In this document: positions 36,009 through 50,200 of the stretch, in pieces | How the letters are laid out: every line of letters starts with the position of its first letter | How positions within the stretch are numbered: position 1 is the stretch's first letter | DNA from: Galbula dea | Taxonomy: Eukaryota; Chordata; Aves; Piciformes; Galbulidae | DNA length: 64,000 bases | Direction: 5' to 3' | Assembly (NCBI GenBank): GCA_013399015.1 | Contig: VWZX01007454.1 | Location: forward strand, 992,001 to 1,056,000 | The notes under the pieces: generated by a model | What the model was told of the DNA's origin: nothing | The model's database searches: none | Seen by the model: the letters and a program-made list of their open reading frames with translations, nothing else | Translations under genes and position numbers: made by a program

Positions 36009-39000
36009 AACACTAACTCAGTAATAAATAAGCAGCCACAGATATATTGCACCCACTGTGTTCTGTGCACCAAATTGCATCAAAATTCCATTTGGACTCA
36101 GACATTATCAGTAGATCTGTTTGATCATTGTTTTCTTTGAGATAGTTTGTCTCCCAAAAAAGCAAGAAAGTAATTTAGGATTGTGGGGTAAGAAAATCAG
36201 ATGAATGTTGTGGCTAAAATTATGAGGAAATAGTGAAATCTTTTAGGTTCTCCTTGGCTAGGATCATAGCTAAATCTGACCTAAACTTAACCATGTCTCC
36301 TACTTGAGTTAAAGCTTTAAGATAAATTCTAGGGTACGTGAATGAGGCATTGAGATGCCCTTACTAGAGCTTTCAGGTGATGTTTTGGGGACTTAAAGCA
36401 GATTTCAATGCCACAGCATTTGTCTGTCATTAGTTAGTCTGCAAATAACTTAAAATAGATTTGATCAAATGATGCTAATTCATATTTTCAAGGTTGTTTT
36501 CAGAATGGTTGAAATCCTGGCAGAGAACCCATCAAGATTAATTTAGATAATTGGTGGATTTTCTTCAACAATCTGAAGAGTGAATATGGATCACAGTTTT
36601 CATTAGTCTGCTTTCTAATTTATTTGGTTTATTTGGTGCTTGAACTGCACATAGACAAGACCTTGTGTTCTGCTACAAAGTTCAGCTAAAAAAAGGACAA
36701 AATATGACAAACTGCTTACTCAGAGGCTCACAGAATATAGTAAGAAAAATAATCAATTTAGATAATGGATAAAGTATTCACTATTTTTCTGATTTTAGTA
36801 CTTTGAGCATATAGGGAAATTTTATCCTATTTGCAGGATTGTCTGATCTGCAGGCTGTGAAGAATAGTCCTTTCAGACAGATATGTACTAATTCTGATGG
36901 ACAAGAGAACACTCTTAATTGTCACATAAGACAATTCTGTGGGGCTTGTTTACTTAAGCTTACTTCATATGTTCTTATTTGTTAAAATTTTCACAAAACC
37001 AAATTTGAGTGCACAAAATGAGAGAAAAACTTTTCTGAAGCGAAAATACTTATTCCAAAAGATATATGATGATATTTCAGGAGAAAAGTGAGACTTCATT
37101 GCAAAGACTTGCATTTATAAAGTTTCCATGGGCAACTCTTTGTCCTGTTTCTGCTCCGAGAGGAGATTTTTTTTTGTCTGTGAGGTGTGTAGTGTGTTTT
37201 AGTTATTAAATTTTCACAGCTTTTTTCTTTCTACAGCCTCTCAAGGTAACTACCAGTAGCTTGAACAGATCTAACTTATATTAATTATAATTATTTACTG
37301 TTTTTTTCTTGTTGGTGCACTTGTTACAACACGTTAAAAGCAGCGGAAACCTGAAAAGTTAGCTTTTCAAATTGACAGATGTCCATATTGATAGTATGAT
37401 GTATTAAATATCATATATGCAAGCGTCTCAGAAATGCCTTTTAATGAAAATTTATAAAAGCCTCTTTGTAGCCTTCACTGTGTTCAAAAGAACCTTAGCA
37501 ACCTGTTTTGGAGCAGAGGAATAGGCAACAATAAGTGTTTTGCTCAAAGGGTGAGTCAAGAGCTCTTTGCAGGCAAGTGTCTCTGAAGTGCGTACTGTGT
37601 ATCTTGCACAAAGCAGAAATCTATCCCAAGAAATTTTAGGACAATACTATCAGAATTTTAATTTGAGCACTTTCCAATAAAACATATTTAAGTAAAAATG
37701 TCCTTCTCAGCTTGAGTTATAACTGAGAACTTGAAAAAAATAAACTCCATTCACCACTTAGAAACTAACTTCCTTTTCAGACACCACTGAATCTCATGAT
37801 CTTTGTCTAGTAATTGAAAAAGTAGAATTATTCTGTAATATTAGGAAACTGTATCTTCATTGCTGGAATGAATAAAACATTTCTTATTGGTTGCCAGATA
37901 CTGTATGATAGGAGAAACTTTTTTTCCCTCGTTCTTAGAAGAGATACACTTATAAAATCAAACTTAAAGACGTCCAGGCAATGTTATAAACTCTATGTTG
38001 ATTTTGCTAGGAATACAGTATTAGAGCTTCTGTTGTGTAACTGATCTTAAGTATTGTAGTGTTGTGATCATTTAACTGAACACACAATAAAATATGCTGT
38101 TGTTTTTATATAAGGAAATAAAACATATGAGAAATTATTGAGCACTGAGGCATATGCTGTGACCATTCAGCTGGGGTTTTCTTGTAGGAAGATTATTTTA
38201 TTTCATGAGCATTGATACTATCTTTTTAATGTAGTGACAATAATTTCAGAGAAGAGGGACTTTTATGTTTTTGAATCAATAGAATTTATAAAGATATAAT
38301 TCTCTTTGAAATTCCATATTGGCTTTTCCAGAAGTTTAGTCTGTATTTTATTGAGAACTGGGAGCTGTTGTGAAGATTGATTAATTTTTGCAGTATCTGA
38401 CACTGCCCCAGAAGAACTGTAACTGGCAGAAATGTTGACATTCATCTTAGTTAACTTAGATGCTTACAGCGTAAACCTTGACTCGGGGTTGTCTAGACTT
38501 CCTTTAAGTCAGTTCTTTATAGTCATCCTTTATAAACCATAAAGAGAATTTAACTACTACTTTTAATATAGATGTCTACAGGACTCTGGAGTTAATGGTC
38601 TCAGAGAATAAGTTAGATGATGTGGGTGCTGGAAGCTTAGTTAAATGCAAAGGGTCACTGGAAAATTCATAAGATAAACCCTTTGAGGATTATTAAATAC
38701 GTGGGCACCACTTCTGGTTCAGGAAATCACTAAAATGCAAGCCTTTGAAGGCTGAGAAAATTTGTGTCAAAGTATCTTTAAAAACTTGCACACCTGTGTT
38801 TTCAGTCTGCCTCAGTCTCATGTAAGACTTTGCCATAAGAATGGACAGAAGTGTGAGGTTTTTTACTGTAAAGTTATCTTTCAGTGGGCTACAATCATTT
38901 TTTCTTTATGAAAATATCTAGGGAAAAAAAAAATTTTGATGGATCCTCAGAGAAGAATGTCAGTGTAGCTGAAAGCCAGTGGACCAATTGACTAGCTACA

Positions 39001-41789
39001 GGCTCTTTTATTCCATCTCTAAGTGCCTAGAAGCTTTACCTTATTGAAGGTGAAGTCCTAGAGATTAAAGGAGACTGATCAGCTGAAAAGTGCTCCTGAA
39101 AAAGGTTATGGAGAGGACAGGGCATTTGAGGGCACCTTACCAGCTCCTGGCAGATGACCAGGTTACAGGCCAGTATGGTATGAGCTAAAAAGGAATGATG
39201 TTTCATGCATTGTTTAAAGGCTGATTTCCTCTAAAAAGTTTTCACCTTACCTAATAAAAATACAGTTTTACAAGGTCATCTGCTCCCTGGCCTTACTCAC
39301 AGAAAATCACAGCTGAACATCCTGATGTAAACTCTGACTGATGTATTTGATCTGATGTCCAGGGCATAGCTTGGAAAGGGAGGAATTATATGCTCCTATT
39401 CTAAGAAGGAAGGAGCAGATAAAAACTGGTGCAAGAAGAACTGTACTGATGAAGATCCAAGGAGTCTCACGTGAAATTAGCCTAGTGACTGTGAATGATT
39501 GTGATATGTTGCAAGTAGTGTCTGCTCCAGTCACCATAGTTCCATTACAGTCAAAGACATGTTTCTCCCCTCTAATGTTAGAAGAATAAAATCTACAGAT
39601 AGTTCAATTCCCAGTCTGTATAAGTAATTAAACATTACTTATTTATTTATTCAAGATAAAGTAACCTTAGACAGGTTGACTCAGTTAGTTCTGTGGTCAA
39701 GGTATTCTCGTTTTTCAGATGTGGGAGATAGTACTACAAGTGCAAAAAGCTCTATGACCTGTAACTAATTCCAGAGTTCTCCCTAATGAGAGGGAAGATT
39801 GGTGTGGTATAATAATAACACTGTTCACTCTTGGAGACATCAAAACACATTCTGAATTTTATGTTACAAAATTATTTTTAGATGTTTACAATGGCTTTAT
39901 CTGGGCTTGATTTTACAGCTTATATTAGGAAAAATAGCTGTGGACATTTCCTATAATTGCTTTTTAGAAGATGATATATGACTACTTTTTTAATATGTGA
40001 TATTTAATTTGTGTTGTTTTCCAAATTACATATACTTTGAAAATATCAGGTGTGAAAATGTTAGGCTTCTGCAGCTTGGATGAACAACAGGATAGAGCTA
40101 AACATGTTGTCATCTCTTTTTTTTCATAATAAATAATTTTACTATTTTGATTGAAGACAGCTCCATATAGACCTTATTTGCTTTACTTTATCATGTTAGA
40201 AGAATACCCCGTACATGCATTTCCTTGCTTTACATGTGTTTTAGTCAGGGTGACAGATGCTAAGGTCAGGGTTTCTTATTATACTTGAATTTATCTAATC
40301 CTAGTTGACTTTAAATTGGAACCACAGTTCTACTGGGGAAATACACTGATTTTCAAAAGACAGCAAAATACAGGTTTCAGAGTTATGGGTGCTCAAATAT
40401 TCTTACTTTTAAAACATAATGGAGTTATCACTCAACTATAATATTATCCTAACCCTGCAGTTCTTTTATGTATCTAACTACTACTGTAGTGAATGCAGCA
40501 TTTCATCAAGATTGTTACAGAGCTGGACTTCAATATGTCTCTGTTTCTTTGTGATGATTTATTTGGAAAATATCATATTTGGCAATAATAAGAATAGAAA
40601 CATGCTTTGCACCTTAAACTGAAAACTAAAACCCCAGCTGTGCAAACACTTAGGCAGATGTTCATTTTTGTGAATTCAAGACCTGAATATTCTACTTACT
40701 TTCGTTGTACTGTACACAAAAAATTTTAACATTGACTGTAGAGCTGAGCTTCTTTTGTACTTTTTCATACCCTTTATGAAAGTACATTCTCTAGCAGATT
40801 TCCTTAAATTCTTCTTTGTGTGCCATTTTTCCTACATCATAGTGGATGCTCTACAGTATTCCAGTTGGCTTCCTTTTCAACTTGACTTGGTACCAAATGC
40901 TGGATGTGTATTAAAGTTACTACGCATCACAAACATAAGAACAGTCATAACTGTTATTTTGAGCAATATAACATTCATTTTTATAAACTGGTAAATGTCA
41001 CACATCCTACTAAAGGTTTACCTAATTCTGTGGGATTTTTATCCACTGCCACTAAGACTAGATCCAGCCCATTATGACTTGTCCACACTCACTGTGTTCA
41101 TCCAACTGTGCAGCAGTGGGTAGTATGTGATCTACATTAAAGATCATGCAGGCAGCACAAGTGGACACATTACAATAGATCTTTGTAAAATACCATTGCA
41201 GAAGCCTTGTAAAACTGAGAAAATATCACTAAATGTTAAAGGAATGTTGCTTCTCTGTCTTATTGGAAACTTTTTTGTGTGGTATTTTTGATGGATCCTC
41301 TTACTCAAAATCCATCAACTCATCTGATAACACTGGAACCTGTGAAGTGTTAACTCTTAACCTGATCCTTTTGGAAGATGACTTAAAATGGGTAAAAGGA
41401 TGTGTGTTATGTGGAGAAGGGGGATATACATTAAAAAAAAATAATAGTGTGACAGGGAGGGGGGGTCTGGTGGTTTAAATCTCTGTGGGCCTCAGAATTG
41501 AGCCTGTTTCAGTCAGATTGTGGCCCTGCTAACAAATCCAATAGCAGCTAATCTGATCATCTGCTCTCTAGTTTTCATGCTGTGTTTTCTTCAGAGTTCC
41601 TTCTCCTAGTTCCAGTCTGTGACAGTGTGATAAGACACAAGAAATTTAGTCATCATTGCTGCTGTAAAGGAGCTCAGAGAAGGGATTATGATATTCCATA
41701 ACCCTTACATTAGACACGGACAGGGGCAGCCACTGCTGTGATTACAGGCCTGAACATTACTGTTATTTTTCCCACCTCCCTCCCACGAG
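36009..41789. other. Unique AT-rich non-coding DNA
   Basis: No gene, RNA or mobile element recognised over about 5.8 kb. Open frames of 60-81 codons (for example 39307-39537 minus, 39371-39589 plus, 40755-40994 plus, 41233-41478 plus) show no known domain. A good acceptor-like sequence near 37236 is followed almost at once by a donor-like GTAACT, leaving no usable exon. A short G-rich run lies at 41455-41465. The stretch 38150-38420 is somewhat more complex but not distinctive enough to call. Confidence 0.45.
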
Positions 41790-41843
41790 TTATTTATTTA
41801 TTTAGACAATTATTTATTTATTTGTTTCTTTATTTATGTTTCA
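41790..41843. repeat. (TTTA)n low-complexity repeat
   Basis: TTATTTATTTATTTAGACAA and a second TTTA cluster follow each other. It resembles AU-rich mRNA elements in sequence, but there is no transcript to attach it to. Confidence 0.75.
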
Positions 41844-44259
41844 GAGAAATCTTTAAAAGATTAGCTGAGGAATAGTCACCAACACAATGATCTAAATCTT
41901 GTTGTGCAGAACTCAGAACTTGTGCAGCTCAGAAGGTTGTTAGACTTCTAACCAGCCCAGCCAATATAACTTTCAAGGAAGTTATTGGAAACACTCATCC
42001 ACTATTCAGTCATTAATAGGAAACTGAAACAGTGTAAGCTGAACAAATCAACATGGAATACAGAGAGGATGCCACAAGGAACACTGATTTGGGAAAAATA
42101 TAGTTCACTGCTGAGGTGTGTCAGAGATTAGGCTGACTTTCCTCTGTTCTGCACGTGGCAGTATTTGTGATGAATATATTATTTGCAGTACCTCTTGCTT
42201 CTGGGCATGAAATAGGGTTGCAGTGCCATTGCTGAACCAATAATTATACTTCTGTTAACTGGCATTCCATCACCAAGACTTTTACGCCATCCATGTCTCT
42301 TATTCAGTAAAGGAGGGGTTTCCTGTCAAAACAGTAGAGGTTTTTTAATTAGGCCAAATGTGTAACAAAGGAAATTAGATTGCCCATTCTCATAGAAGGA
42401 GTAAAATGGTATGGAAATAACCTGTTCTTTTGTTTGTTTGCTTTTAAAACAAGAAGTGAGAGAGTTTTTAAATTGGCTTAGGCTGTTGGTTGAAGATTGC
42501 TTCTTCCATTTCAAAAGGAGTCTTGGTCACTGGCATTGTTATTTGGCTTGCAGCATATAATAATGCTGCAAAGGAGAGGTACTGTATGGAAATGTGAGCC
42601 ATATGCCTGATTCCAAAGAAAGGGAGTGCACGAAGCAATGGGCAGCGACATGATGTTCAGCTGGGATGTTTTGCATCTCTGCACACATATGGTGTGCAGT
42701 GCTGCTCTGCTTTACTTTGCTCTGCCCTGTTAGGAGGACACAGGCTGCTCCAGAAATAGCTCTGTGAGAGTTACTGGACTGGCTCAGTAGCTACTTCTGA
42801 CAGGACATGCCTAGTCACCACAAAGCCCTGAGCAAGGAGGAAAGCATTTAATTACAGCAGTGAAAGACAGATCTGTAGGCTTCTCTGTGGCTCCATGCAG
42901 GACCAAAAGAGGTGCTTGTTGTGAGCCCTGGAATTCCATTATGTACCATACAATTCAGCTAGCATTTGGCCTTTGCCTGTAAGCAAAAGCCAGATGAGAA
43001 AGCCTGAGAGCTCTGACAGCAGTGGATACTGCTGTCCTGCTGTTTGTTGAGAGATTTTGGGGTTTTTCAAAGGAGATTTTGACTTCATTTTTAAAGCAAT
43101 AGTGATCCACCATCTACAGAGCCTGAGACTTCAGCTTCCGGACAAGATCAGAAGAGAATGTGTTTAAGAGTAATATACTTAATACATGGCAATGTAAATA
43201 TTATGTTAATACTTTATATTTTAATATATATCATCATGATGAAGAAAGGCACTTTGAGGGACACATTATCATCAGTAATTTCTACCAACAGGTTTTGTTT
43301 AAAATTTAATCAAAGTACTCCAAATATGGTTTGCTATATTTGATGCTATTTATAATGGTTTCTGTGTGCATAAATTTTCTTTTTAATTGGAAGTCTTATG
43401 TGGTACTATCTCTTTGAAAGTTGACTGAGAACTATTAATTCTGACTTATCAAAGTTTTGCATGCAGTTAAAGTAAGGTTTAACCCAGCAATGTTTTCTGC
43501 AGACAGCTAAGGCTTTCTTTAAGCAAAGTTTCTCTGTATCCTTTCACAGGTTTTTTCTTTTTCTGAGACACAGGCAAAACAAAGGTGATACAAAGGCATA
43601 CATAGCATTGCCTTAGAACTCATATACCCCTTGACAAATATAGCTGGATTTCTTTGGCCTTTTCACAGAGAATATTCAAAATATTAAATATTGCCACAGA
43701 ATAAAACTTCTCTCATAAAAGTAAGCTGTGAGAGAAAAACTATGCAGTCTCTTCTAAAGGATAAATAAAACCTGACAGATATCTGAGATTGTTGGCAAAA
43801 TTCACTATTAATTTATGATATTTTATATTAGAAGATTCAGCACAGTTCACATGCAGAGATAAGGTAAACCACAATAGATTTTGCTAAGTAGGTATGCCAT
43901 CATCCTTAGAATAAGGAAAAAAAAACCCCACCACCCACAAACCAAAACCAACACAACAAAAATCCACCTTCCAACATGTTCCTTTTCTGCATTTTAAACT
44001 TCTGTGTTGAAGTTGATTGCCTTTTTAATTTGATCAAAATCTTTTTGACATTTCTTAAACATATTTTCCTGTATTACCCCTCCCATGTCAGATGCTGGTG
44101 ATATCTACAGTCAAAGTGATCCACAGTGTGTTTAGCCCATTTAGATGGATGATAACCAATATTTTTATTTGTTTGCTTTTGATATTTTGCTTTCCTCTAC
44201 TCAACTGAAAAGTTATTACAGAAGAATATATTCAGAAAAGACTTTGATATGAAGAGGCC
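41844..44259. other. Unique non-coding DNA
   Basis: No gene is recognised; open frames are 62 codons or shorter. A run of A8 C4 followed by CCACC/CAAACC units lies at about 43917-43969. Confidence 0.45.
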
Positions 44260-44560
44260 TTATTTGGCTTTGAGCTAATCAAATTGGGAACTCAGCCTGT
44301 CAAAGGTCAAGGTTGTAGATGACTTCCTGTTTCCTTTTAAACTAAAAGAAACATAAAAAGATCCCGAACTTTTGAGCCATCACCATGGGGATTTCAGAAG
44401 ATGATTGAGGCTGGAACAAAGCATACCCTTTTGCTTCTAGGTATCAGGAAGTACTTTAATGGTATCACGACATTGATCATTGAATTCAAGGTCACAACCA
44501 TGTCAGTGTTAATGAATTCCAAATATGATTTCACAAAATGTTAGTATACAGCAGATTGGA
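44260..44560. promoter_or_regulatory. Candidate regulatory element with nuclear-receptor sites
   Basis: Complex block with TCAAAGGTCA (44300-44309), a HNF4/COUP-type half-site continuing into AGGT, and TCAAGGTCA (44486-44494), an exact extended half-site of the ERR/SF-1 type. Further landmarks are two CpGs (44365, 44469) and a GAATTC/TTAATGAATTCC motif. No open frame crosses it. The role is inferred from motif content. Confidence 0.3.
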
Positions 44561-46104
44561 AGCAGTGCATATTGTACATGTTTTTAGACATTATTTATAA
44601 TAACCATTCATAAAGCATGATATTGTCCACTCATAGTAAATTTAGACAATTGTTTCTTTCATGTGAATCAACATGAGCAAACAGCATGCTTTAATTCTAC
44701 ATAGATTTTTTTGTATTCATTTGTATTTTGAGGAAATAATATACATTTCTTGAAACTAGGTTTATAAATTTCAGGAGAAGTTATCTAATCCTGACTAGGT
44801 AAAATATTGATAAGACTGTAATCTGAAATTATTTTCTGTCTTTGCTGATTTTCTTAGTCTGTAGTCAGTTCACATTTCCTTGTGATTTGCACATATTCAA
44901 AGTCAGATGAAATTAGGGCAAAGCTGTCTCAGTGAAGCCCACAGTGACAGAGATGTCCCCAGCTGCAGAAATTTGCAGTTGTGACTACCTTCTTTCTCTG
45001 TCCACTATAAATATTTCAGTAGGTCATGAAAGAAGCCAGATATATAAATCACAGTTATAATATATATGACTTAGCTTGCTTTACATTAGCTTAGAATATA
45101 GCCAATACTTTTAAAAAATTGTTATGAAGTATGCATTCCATGTATTATAGCTATCTAAAGAATGTATTTTTCAAAAAGCTTTATCAAAAGGATTTTCTTT
45201 TTTGTCATAGAAGAACTAGAATTAGAAATTGGAAACACAGCAAACTCCAGTGAAATTGTTAATCCCATTTAGAACCTGTTCTTATTTGTACAATCTGTCT
45301 CTGTAAATGTTAAACCCAAATATTTCTTCCATATTGCAGTACAAGTGAATTATGCGGTTTAGGATCTAAAATTCAGGCTGTTAGCTTAGTGGTAGTTTAA
45401 GCAATCTTCTATACCAAAAATGAAAGAACTATTGGCTCTGACACAAGACTGAATTCTGGTTTTTCTGGAACTATGTCAAGCAGAGACCAAGCCGAGGCGA
45501 TAGCAGACATTTCCCTGTGCTTCTACACAAACACTGCAAAAGTTCAGAGTTTCTGACAGTGCCTGTGCAGTACTAATAAAAGATAACAATCTAGAAAGGG
45601 TAGAGAGAAAGAGAAATGTTAGACATCTCATCAGAAAATAAACTCTAAGGAAGTCTTCTCTGCTGGGTTCTATCAGATACAGCCTTGGTAATGAAGCTTC
45701 CCAGCAACAGCAGTCAGATCAATGCTAACCAAAACCAAGTGGTGACATTGTAGTTGCTATCTAATTTAGGTTTCAGCAGACCAAAAAGTACACATAACAC
45801 ACTTCAACTGAAAAATAACAATACATTCTAATTGTTCCATCTAACTGCTAGACACTTCCAAAAATTTCTTTGTACTTTCTATCACACTCTGGCAAACACT
45901 TAGAAAATTTTTCCTTCCAGAAACCTAACACAGTCAGACTCTGTCAGCTTACTAGAGTGTCCCTTCTGAGCTCTGAAGCCTCCTAAATCTGTGGAGACTG
46001 TCTGGAATATCAAGAGAGAAGCTGAGCACTTACATCTGCACTGTCAGTGAATGAAGCACCTGTTTTCCTCATGTAATTTTTGAAGTATTCACATAATAAA
46101 AATT
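44561..46104. other. Unique AT-rich non-coding DNA
   Basis: No gene, RNA or mobile element recognised. A short TATATATA run lies near 45059. Nothing else stands out. Confidence 0.5.
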
Positions 46105-46418
46105 TCATAGAATGATTTGTGCTGGATGGGATCTTTAAAGATCATCTAGTTCAATCCCCTAGCCATAGGCAGGGACATCTTTCAATGGGTCAGGTTGTTC
46201 AAAGCCCTATCCCACCTGACTTTGAAGACTTCCAATGATGAGGCATCCACAACTTCTCCAGGTAACCTGCTCCAATGTCTCACCACCCTTATCATTTAAA
46301 AAAAAAATCTTCATTATGCCCAATCTAAATTTATCTTTTATTCAGTTTAAAACTGTTAGCTGTTTTCCTGTCCTTGGTAGAAAGAAGGCTTTGATAGAAA
46401 GTCTCTCTGTCTTATACA
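46105..46418 (-). mobile_element. CR1 LINE fragment, 3' end, minus strand
   Basis: Starts with TCATAGAATGATTTGTGCTG, the reverse complement of a CR1 tail. It continues through the typical reverse-strand blocks: 'GATCATCTAGTTCAATCCCC' near 46140, 'GGGACATCTTTCA' near 46172, 'CCTGCTCCAATGTCTCACCA' near 46266 and 'GTCTCTCTGTCTTATA' near 46401. It covers the 3' UTR and the last part of ORF2. An A10 run interrupts the ORF2 remnant near 46301 and no long frame survives, so it is an old copy. Confidence 0.88.
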
Positions 46419-46739
46419 ACAGGTGTTATCAGTCTTAAAGTTATGTTCATTAAGGAATTTTTGTGCATCAATACAGTAAAATATATTTTTAAACATACTT
46501 TCTTAATGTGTGTTACTAGCATAATAGATGACAAATATATATATATAGATAGATATATATATATCTATAGATAGATAGATATAGACAGGCATAGGGTAAT
46601 GTTCAAGAGGTGAATTAGTTCTCTGAACAGGATGTTTGATAGCTAAAGGAGTCTGCATTGCCAGGGTTCTTGCAGCAGCATCTCTAGCTGGATGGAAGAT
46701 TACTCAAACTACTATTTTTGCTCAACTGACTATGATCCT
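46419..46739. other. Non-coding DNA with TA/GATA microsatellite
   Basis: Apart from the simple repeat at 46533-46586 nothing is recognised. Confidence 0.5.
46533..46586. repeat. Microsatellite (TA)n with GATA units
   Basis: ATATATATATATAGATAGAT, a second TA run and TAGATAGATAGATATAGA. Typical variable simple repeat. Confidence 0.85.
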
Positions 46740-47230
46740 CCCTGACTCCCTGTAGCAGGATGCTCCAACTCAGTAAGGGTTAACAGTTCAGACTTTGCCC
46801 CTCTGCAAATGTTATCTGTGATGAAGAAGGGAAGATTAGGTTGGTTTTGGCATTGAGGAATGTTAAAATCAGCCTCACTCCACAACTTTCAAAGTGTGTC
46901 TGGCAGATACCAACAGTCATTGTTATGTGGCAAAGTAATTAGCACTGGTAACTTACCTAAAGCTCCAGAGACAAGATTCTTGAGCTGGAATATCTAGGCT
47001 GCTAACATATGGCTGACAGTCAATTGCTTTATACCATAGAAGCCCAGTCCTGCTTCTTGACTATAAGAACTACTGATACACCTTATCTAAGGTATGTAGA
47101 TATTTCTCCCTGGCAGAGGACGCTTCCCAAGGTTACCCCTTAAGGTTAAGAGAAAGAGGATTCTCCCATGGTCATTGATATGGGTGAGTGACATCAATAT
47201 CTGTTTAACTATTCTGCTAGCTTTAATATT
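46740..47230 (+). mobile_element. Possible degenerate LTR
   Basis: A segment with less AT bias than its neighbours and an LTR-like texture: CTATAAGAAC (a TATA-like box) near 47060, followed by a purine-rich AGTTAAGAGAAAGAGG-like stretch near 47150. I found neither matching TG..CA ends, a polyadenylation signal nor a target-site duplication, and it is not similar to the two LTRs at 35.3 and 56.2 kb. It may simply be unique DNA. Confidence 0.2.
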
Positions 47231-50200
47231 GTAGCTTGAGTATTGCTTCCTGTATTAAGAAACCTGGAAAAGTAGTAGGAAGATCCATTACAAAAAAGGA
47301 AGAAAGTCTGTCAAAAGCTATTTCTTGTACAGATATCAAAAGAGAAAATATGGACAGCAAAGTCTGTGAGCTAATGATCCTTACCATTGTGTAGAAGACA
47401 CATTTGCAGTTCAATTAAAAGAAAAAAGCATGGTGGAGAAGTTTCTGCTGTTTCTAAAGCAGTGGGATTATTTTATTGTGCAGCAACACTTTTGACTGTA
47501 AGAGACAAATGTTTCACACACTTTGGTTAGCCATTCTACACATTCTTCTAATGTCTAAATTAAGTAGGATTGGACCCGAGTTTTCAGTCTATAGAGTTTA
47601 GCATTTTTAGTTTGAAGAATCACACCTGCAGGACTGAAATGAATGCACTGGATTTAGGAGACTGAATTCTGTTCTTAATTCAGCAACTGACCAAAATCTG
47701 TGATTTATAGCAAAATTAGGTAACTCCTAAGTATAATTTTGGTAATCATTATAAGAAGTTCCTATTATAAATACTTTCACTAGGGGTATTTTATGAGCTA
47801 TTTTCTGCTTTGTAAAATATTTGCATCAAGACATGCCAAGTACAATGGAACTTCAAGTTTTGTATGCTGTCAGCTATACTGTGTAATTTCTGAATTACCT
47901 ATGCATGATTCAAAAATGCATTTAAACAGGTGAAATGGAAACAAACTTCAGTGGTTTAGATTACCTGTAAAAGCAAGATATGGTGGAGAGGTATTTTTTA
48001 TTATGAAATTAAAGTAAATTTGGGTTTAATGTAAATTCAATTAACTTTTCTATAGCCCTGTATGGTATAACCACCCAATGTCAAGAAAATCTGGTGCCAG
48101 AAAGCAACTGAGTAATACTGTCTTTATTCTGTATTTCCACTGATCAGAGTGGAACTGGAGAAAAAAAATCAAAAAGATTCAAAAGGAAAAGGAGATAAAA
48201 CTATCATCTTCTTCCTGGTGCAATTGCAATTTCAAAATTACTCTTCAGCCACTGATGTTTAAAGTTTATGATTCTAAACCTAGAATATATAATGATTTGA
48301 CATATATTGCAGGAAATTACTTCCCTATAGCACTTGCACAAATTCTACTGTATGTTTTTTGCTACTAGTACAGGTAACTAGGATTCACTTTTTATATAAG
48401 TTTCCATATATTACCATAATAGCAGCCTTATGCCTCATAGTTACTTGCTTTGTTTTCTATTCCCATTTTATAACATCATGCCTAAAGCCCATCAATATTC
48501 AAGTTAGCACTTTAAAATGAAACTATAAATTTCAATTTGGAGAAAATAAGCCCTTATTCAGGCTCATAAGTTTTAAATAACACATTACCATTGGCTACAT
48601 TAAGTTTGCATTTCTAATGTTATTTTATGCATTTGACAATAGATGTTCCACTCTGCTCAGTACTGGAAAGCAAATGCATGTGAAATGTAAGTCTGCTTAA
48701 AATGTAAGAATTTATTAGAGCTGTCAGTCAGCAGGGACATGAGAGTTAAATTATTTCTGAAAATATCTGAGTTGATTTTTGCCCTTTCCATTGTCTTTAT
48801 CCTCTGAAGTTTGAATTTAAGTAACTCTTTTCAAACATTTTCTTCCTAGATTGCTTAGTGTTTCCTAAAGTCAAATAAAATGAAACTGAAAATAGAATAC
48901 TAGATGCATAACCATCTTAAGGAAATAGCTAGGTAGCAGTTGAAAACAAAACCCAAAAAGTTTAGTTATTTATTTCTATCAATCCCAGAATTTTTTGTTG
49001 TCATTGTTAAATTTAGTTCATTTAGGAAAAATTGTGACTACTCATTTTCCTTTTGAATGCTTTCCTTTTAAGTGACAGATATATACTGGTGGTCAAGTGG
49101 CATCTTTTGCAGCTGTCTAAATATTGACTGTGATACGCATTAATATAAAATTCCCTCTGCTGCAGAACTAAACCCAAGGAAATCATATGAAAACACTGCT
49201 TTTCATGGCAGAAGTCATTCCTGTTCTTTGTTACAGCTTTTTTTGTTTATTGCATGGATGGGCTATTAGAATTGAACTGAAGGAAAACAATTCCTTTTCA
49301 CTTGAGGGGGTTTTTGTATGTTTGTCTGGTGCTACTGCCTGCATTTTTAAATGTTTCTTCTGGTTTTTCTACAGAAATTAGAATAAAAAACAATCACCTT
49401 TCTTATGAAATATTACATTTGTGAGTCAGTGCAATCATCCTACTCTGATTCATTTCTGTTAAGAGCTTTTGCATGCCTAGAGTAACAAAGGTCAAGAATT
49501 AAATCACTTTGCACTGTTCTCTTAGAACTGAGAAACTATCTGCATAGATCCCATATATTATGCCTGTCCACAAAAAAAGTGTGTTTTTTGTTAATTACTA
49601 AATAGTTAATTATTTAAGTTTAATAAGTTTAAGTTAAAATTTTAATTTAATTTTGTTAATTGCTAATTAGCTAAAACATTTTATTCTTGGATCAGGTGTC
49701 AAGGCATAACTAAAATGTTAGTAAGGAAGTGTAGAGACAGATATTGGACTCTTGCATTCATGTAAATATGATCATGTAAAGGAAGAAGAGATTTCCAAAG
49801 CACTGGCACTATTTGTACTTTATTCCTACCTGGTGACAGGAAAATCCTATGGTTACTTGGACTGCTGAGATTCTTTCATATGCAAAGGTCAAAATTCAGT
49901 CATGGCATAAATAGATGAAATTCCACAATGTAAATTTGGTCTGAATAAAACCAAATCAAGAAAATTAATGTATTTTCTCTGTTCAAGTGAATAATTCTTA
50001 CACAGAGATTTACACTGAATACATTTCTCCATTATAGGCATAACCCTGTTTGAAAGAAGTGTACTATGACCAAAAAGCATGTGACAGTAGCTCTAAAGGA
50101 ACTGGAAGTGCCTTGCTTGCCATTCTAATAAAGAAATTAATCAAAGACATCTGCAACAGGATAGAAAATCCTGAATATTATCTTTTCTGAACAACTAGAT

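Noticed and set aside
37201..37260. Micro-exon between TTTCTTTCTACAG and GTAACT
   Set aside because: Would be only 9 bases; without transcript evidence this is a chance pairing.
46740..47230. Third member of the LTR family
   Set aside because: It lacks the blocks shared by the LTRs at 35.3 and 56.2 kb; kept only as a low-confidence, unrelated LTR-like segment.
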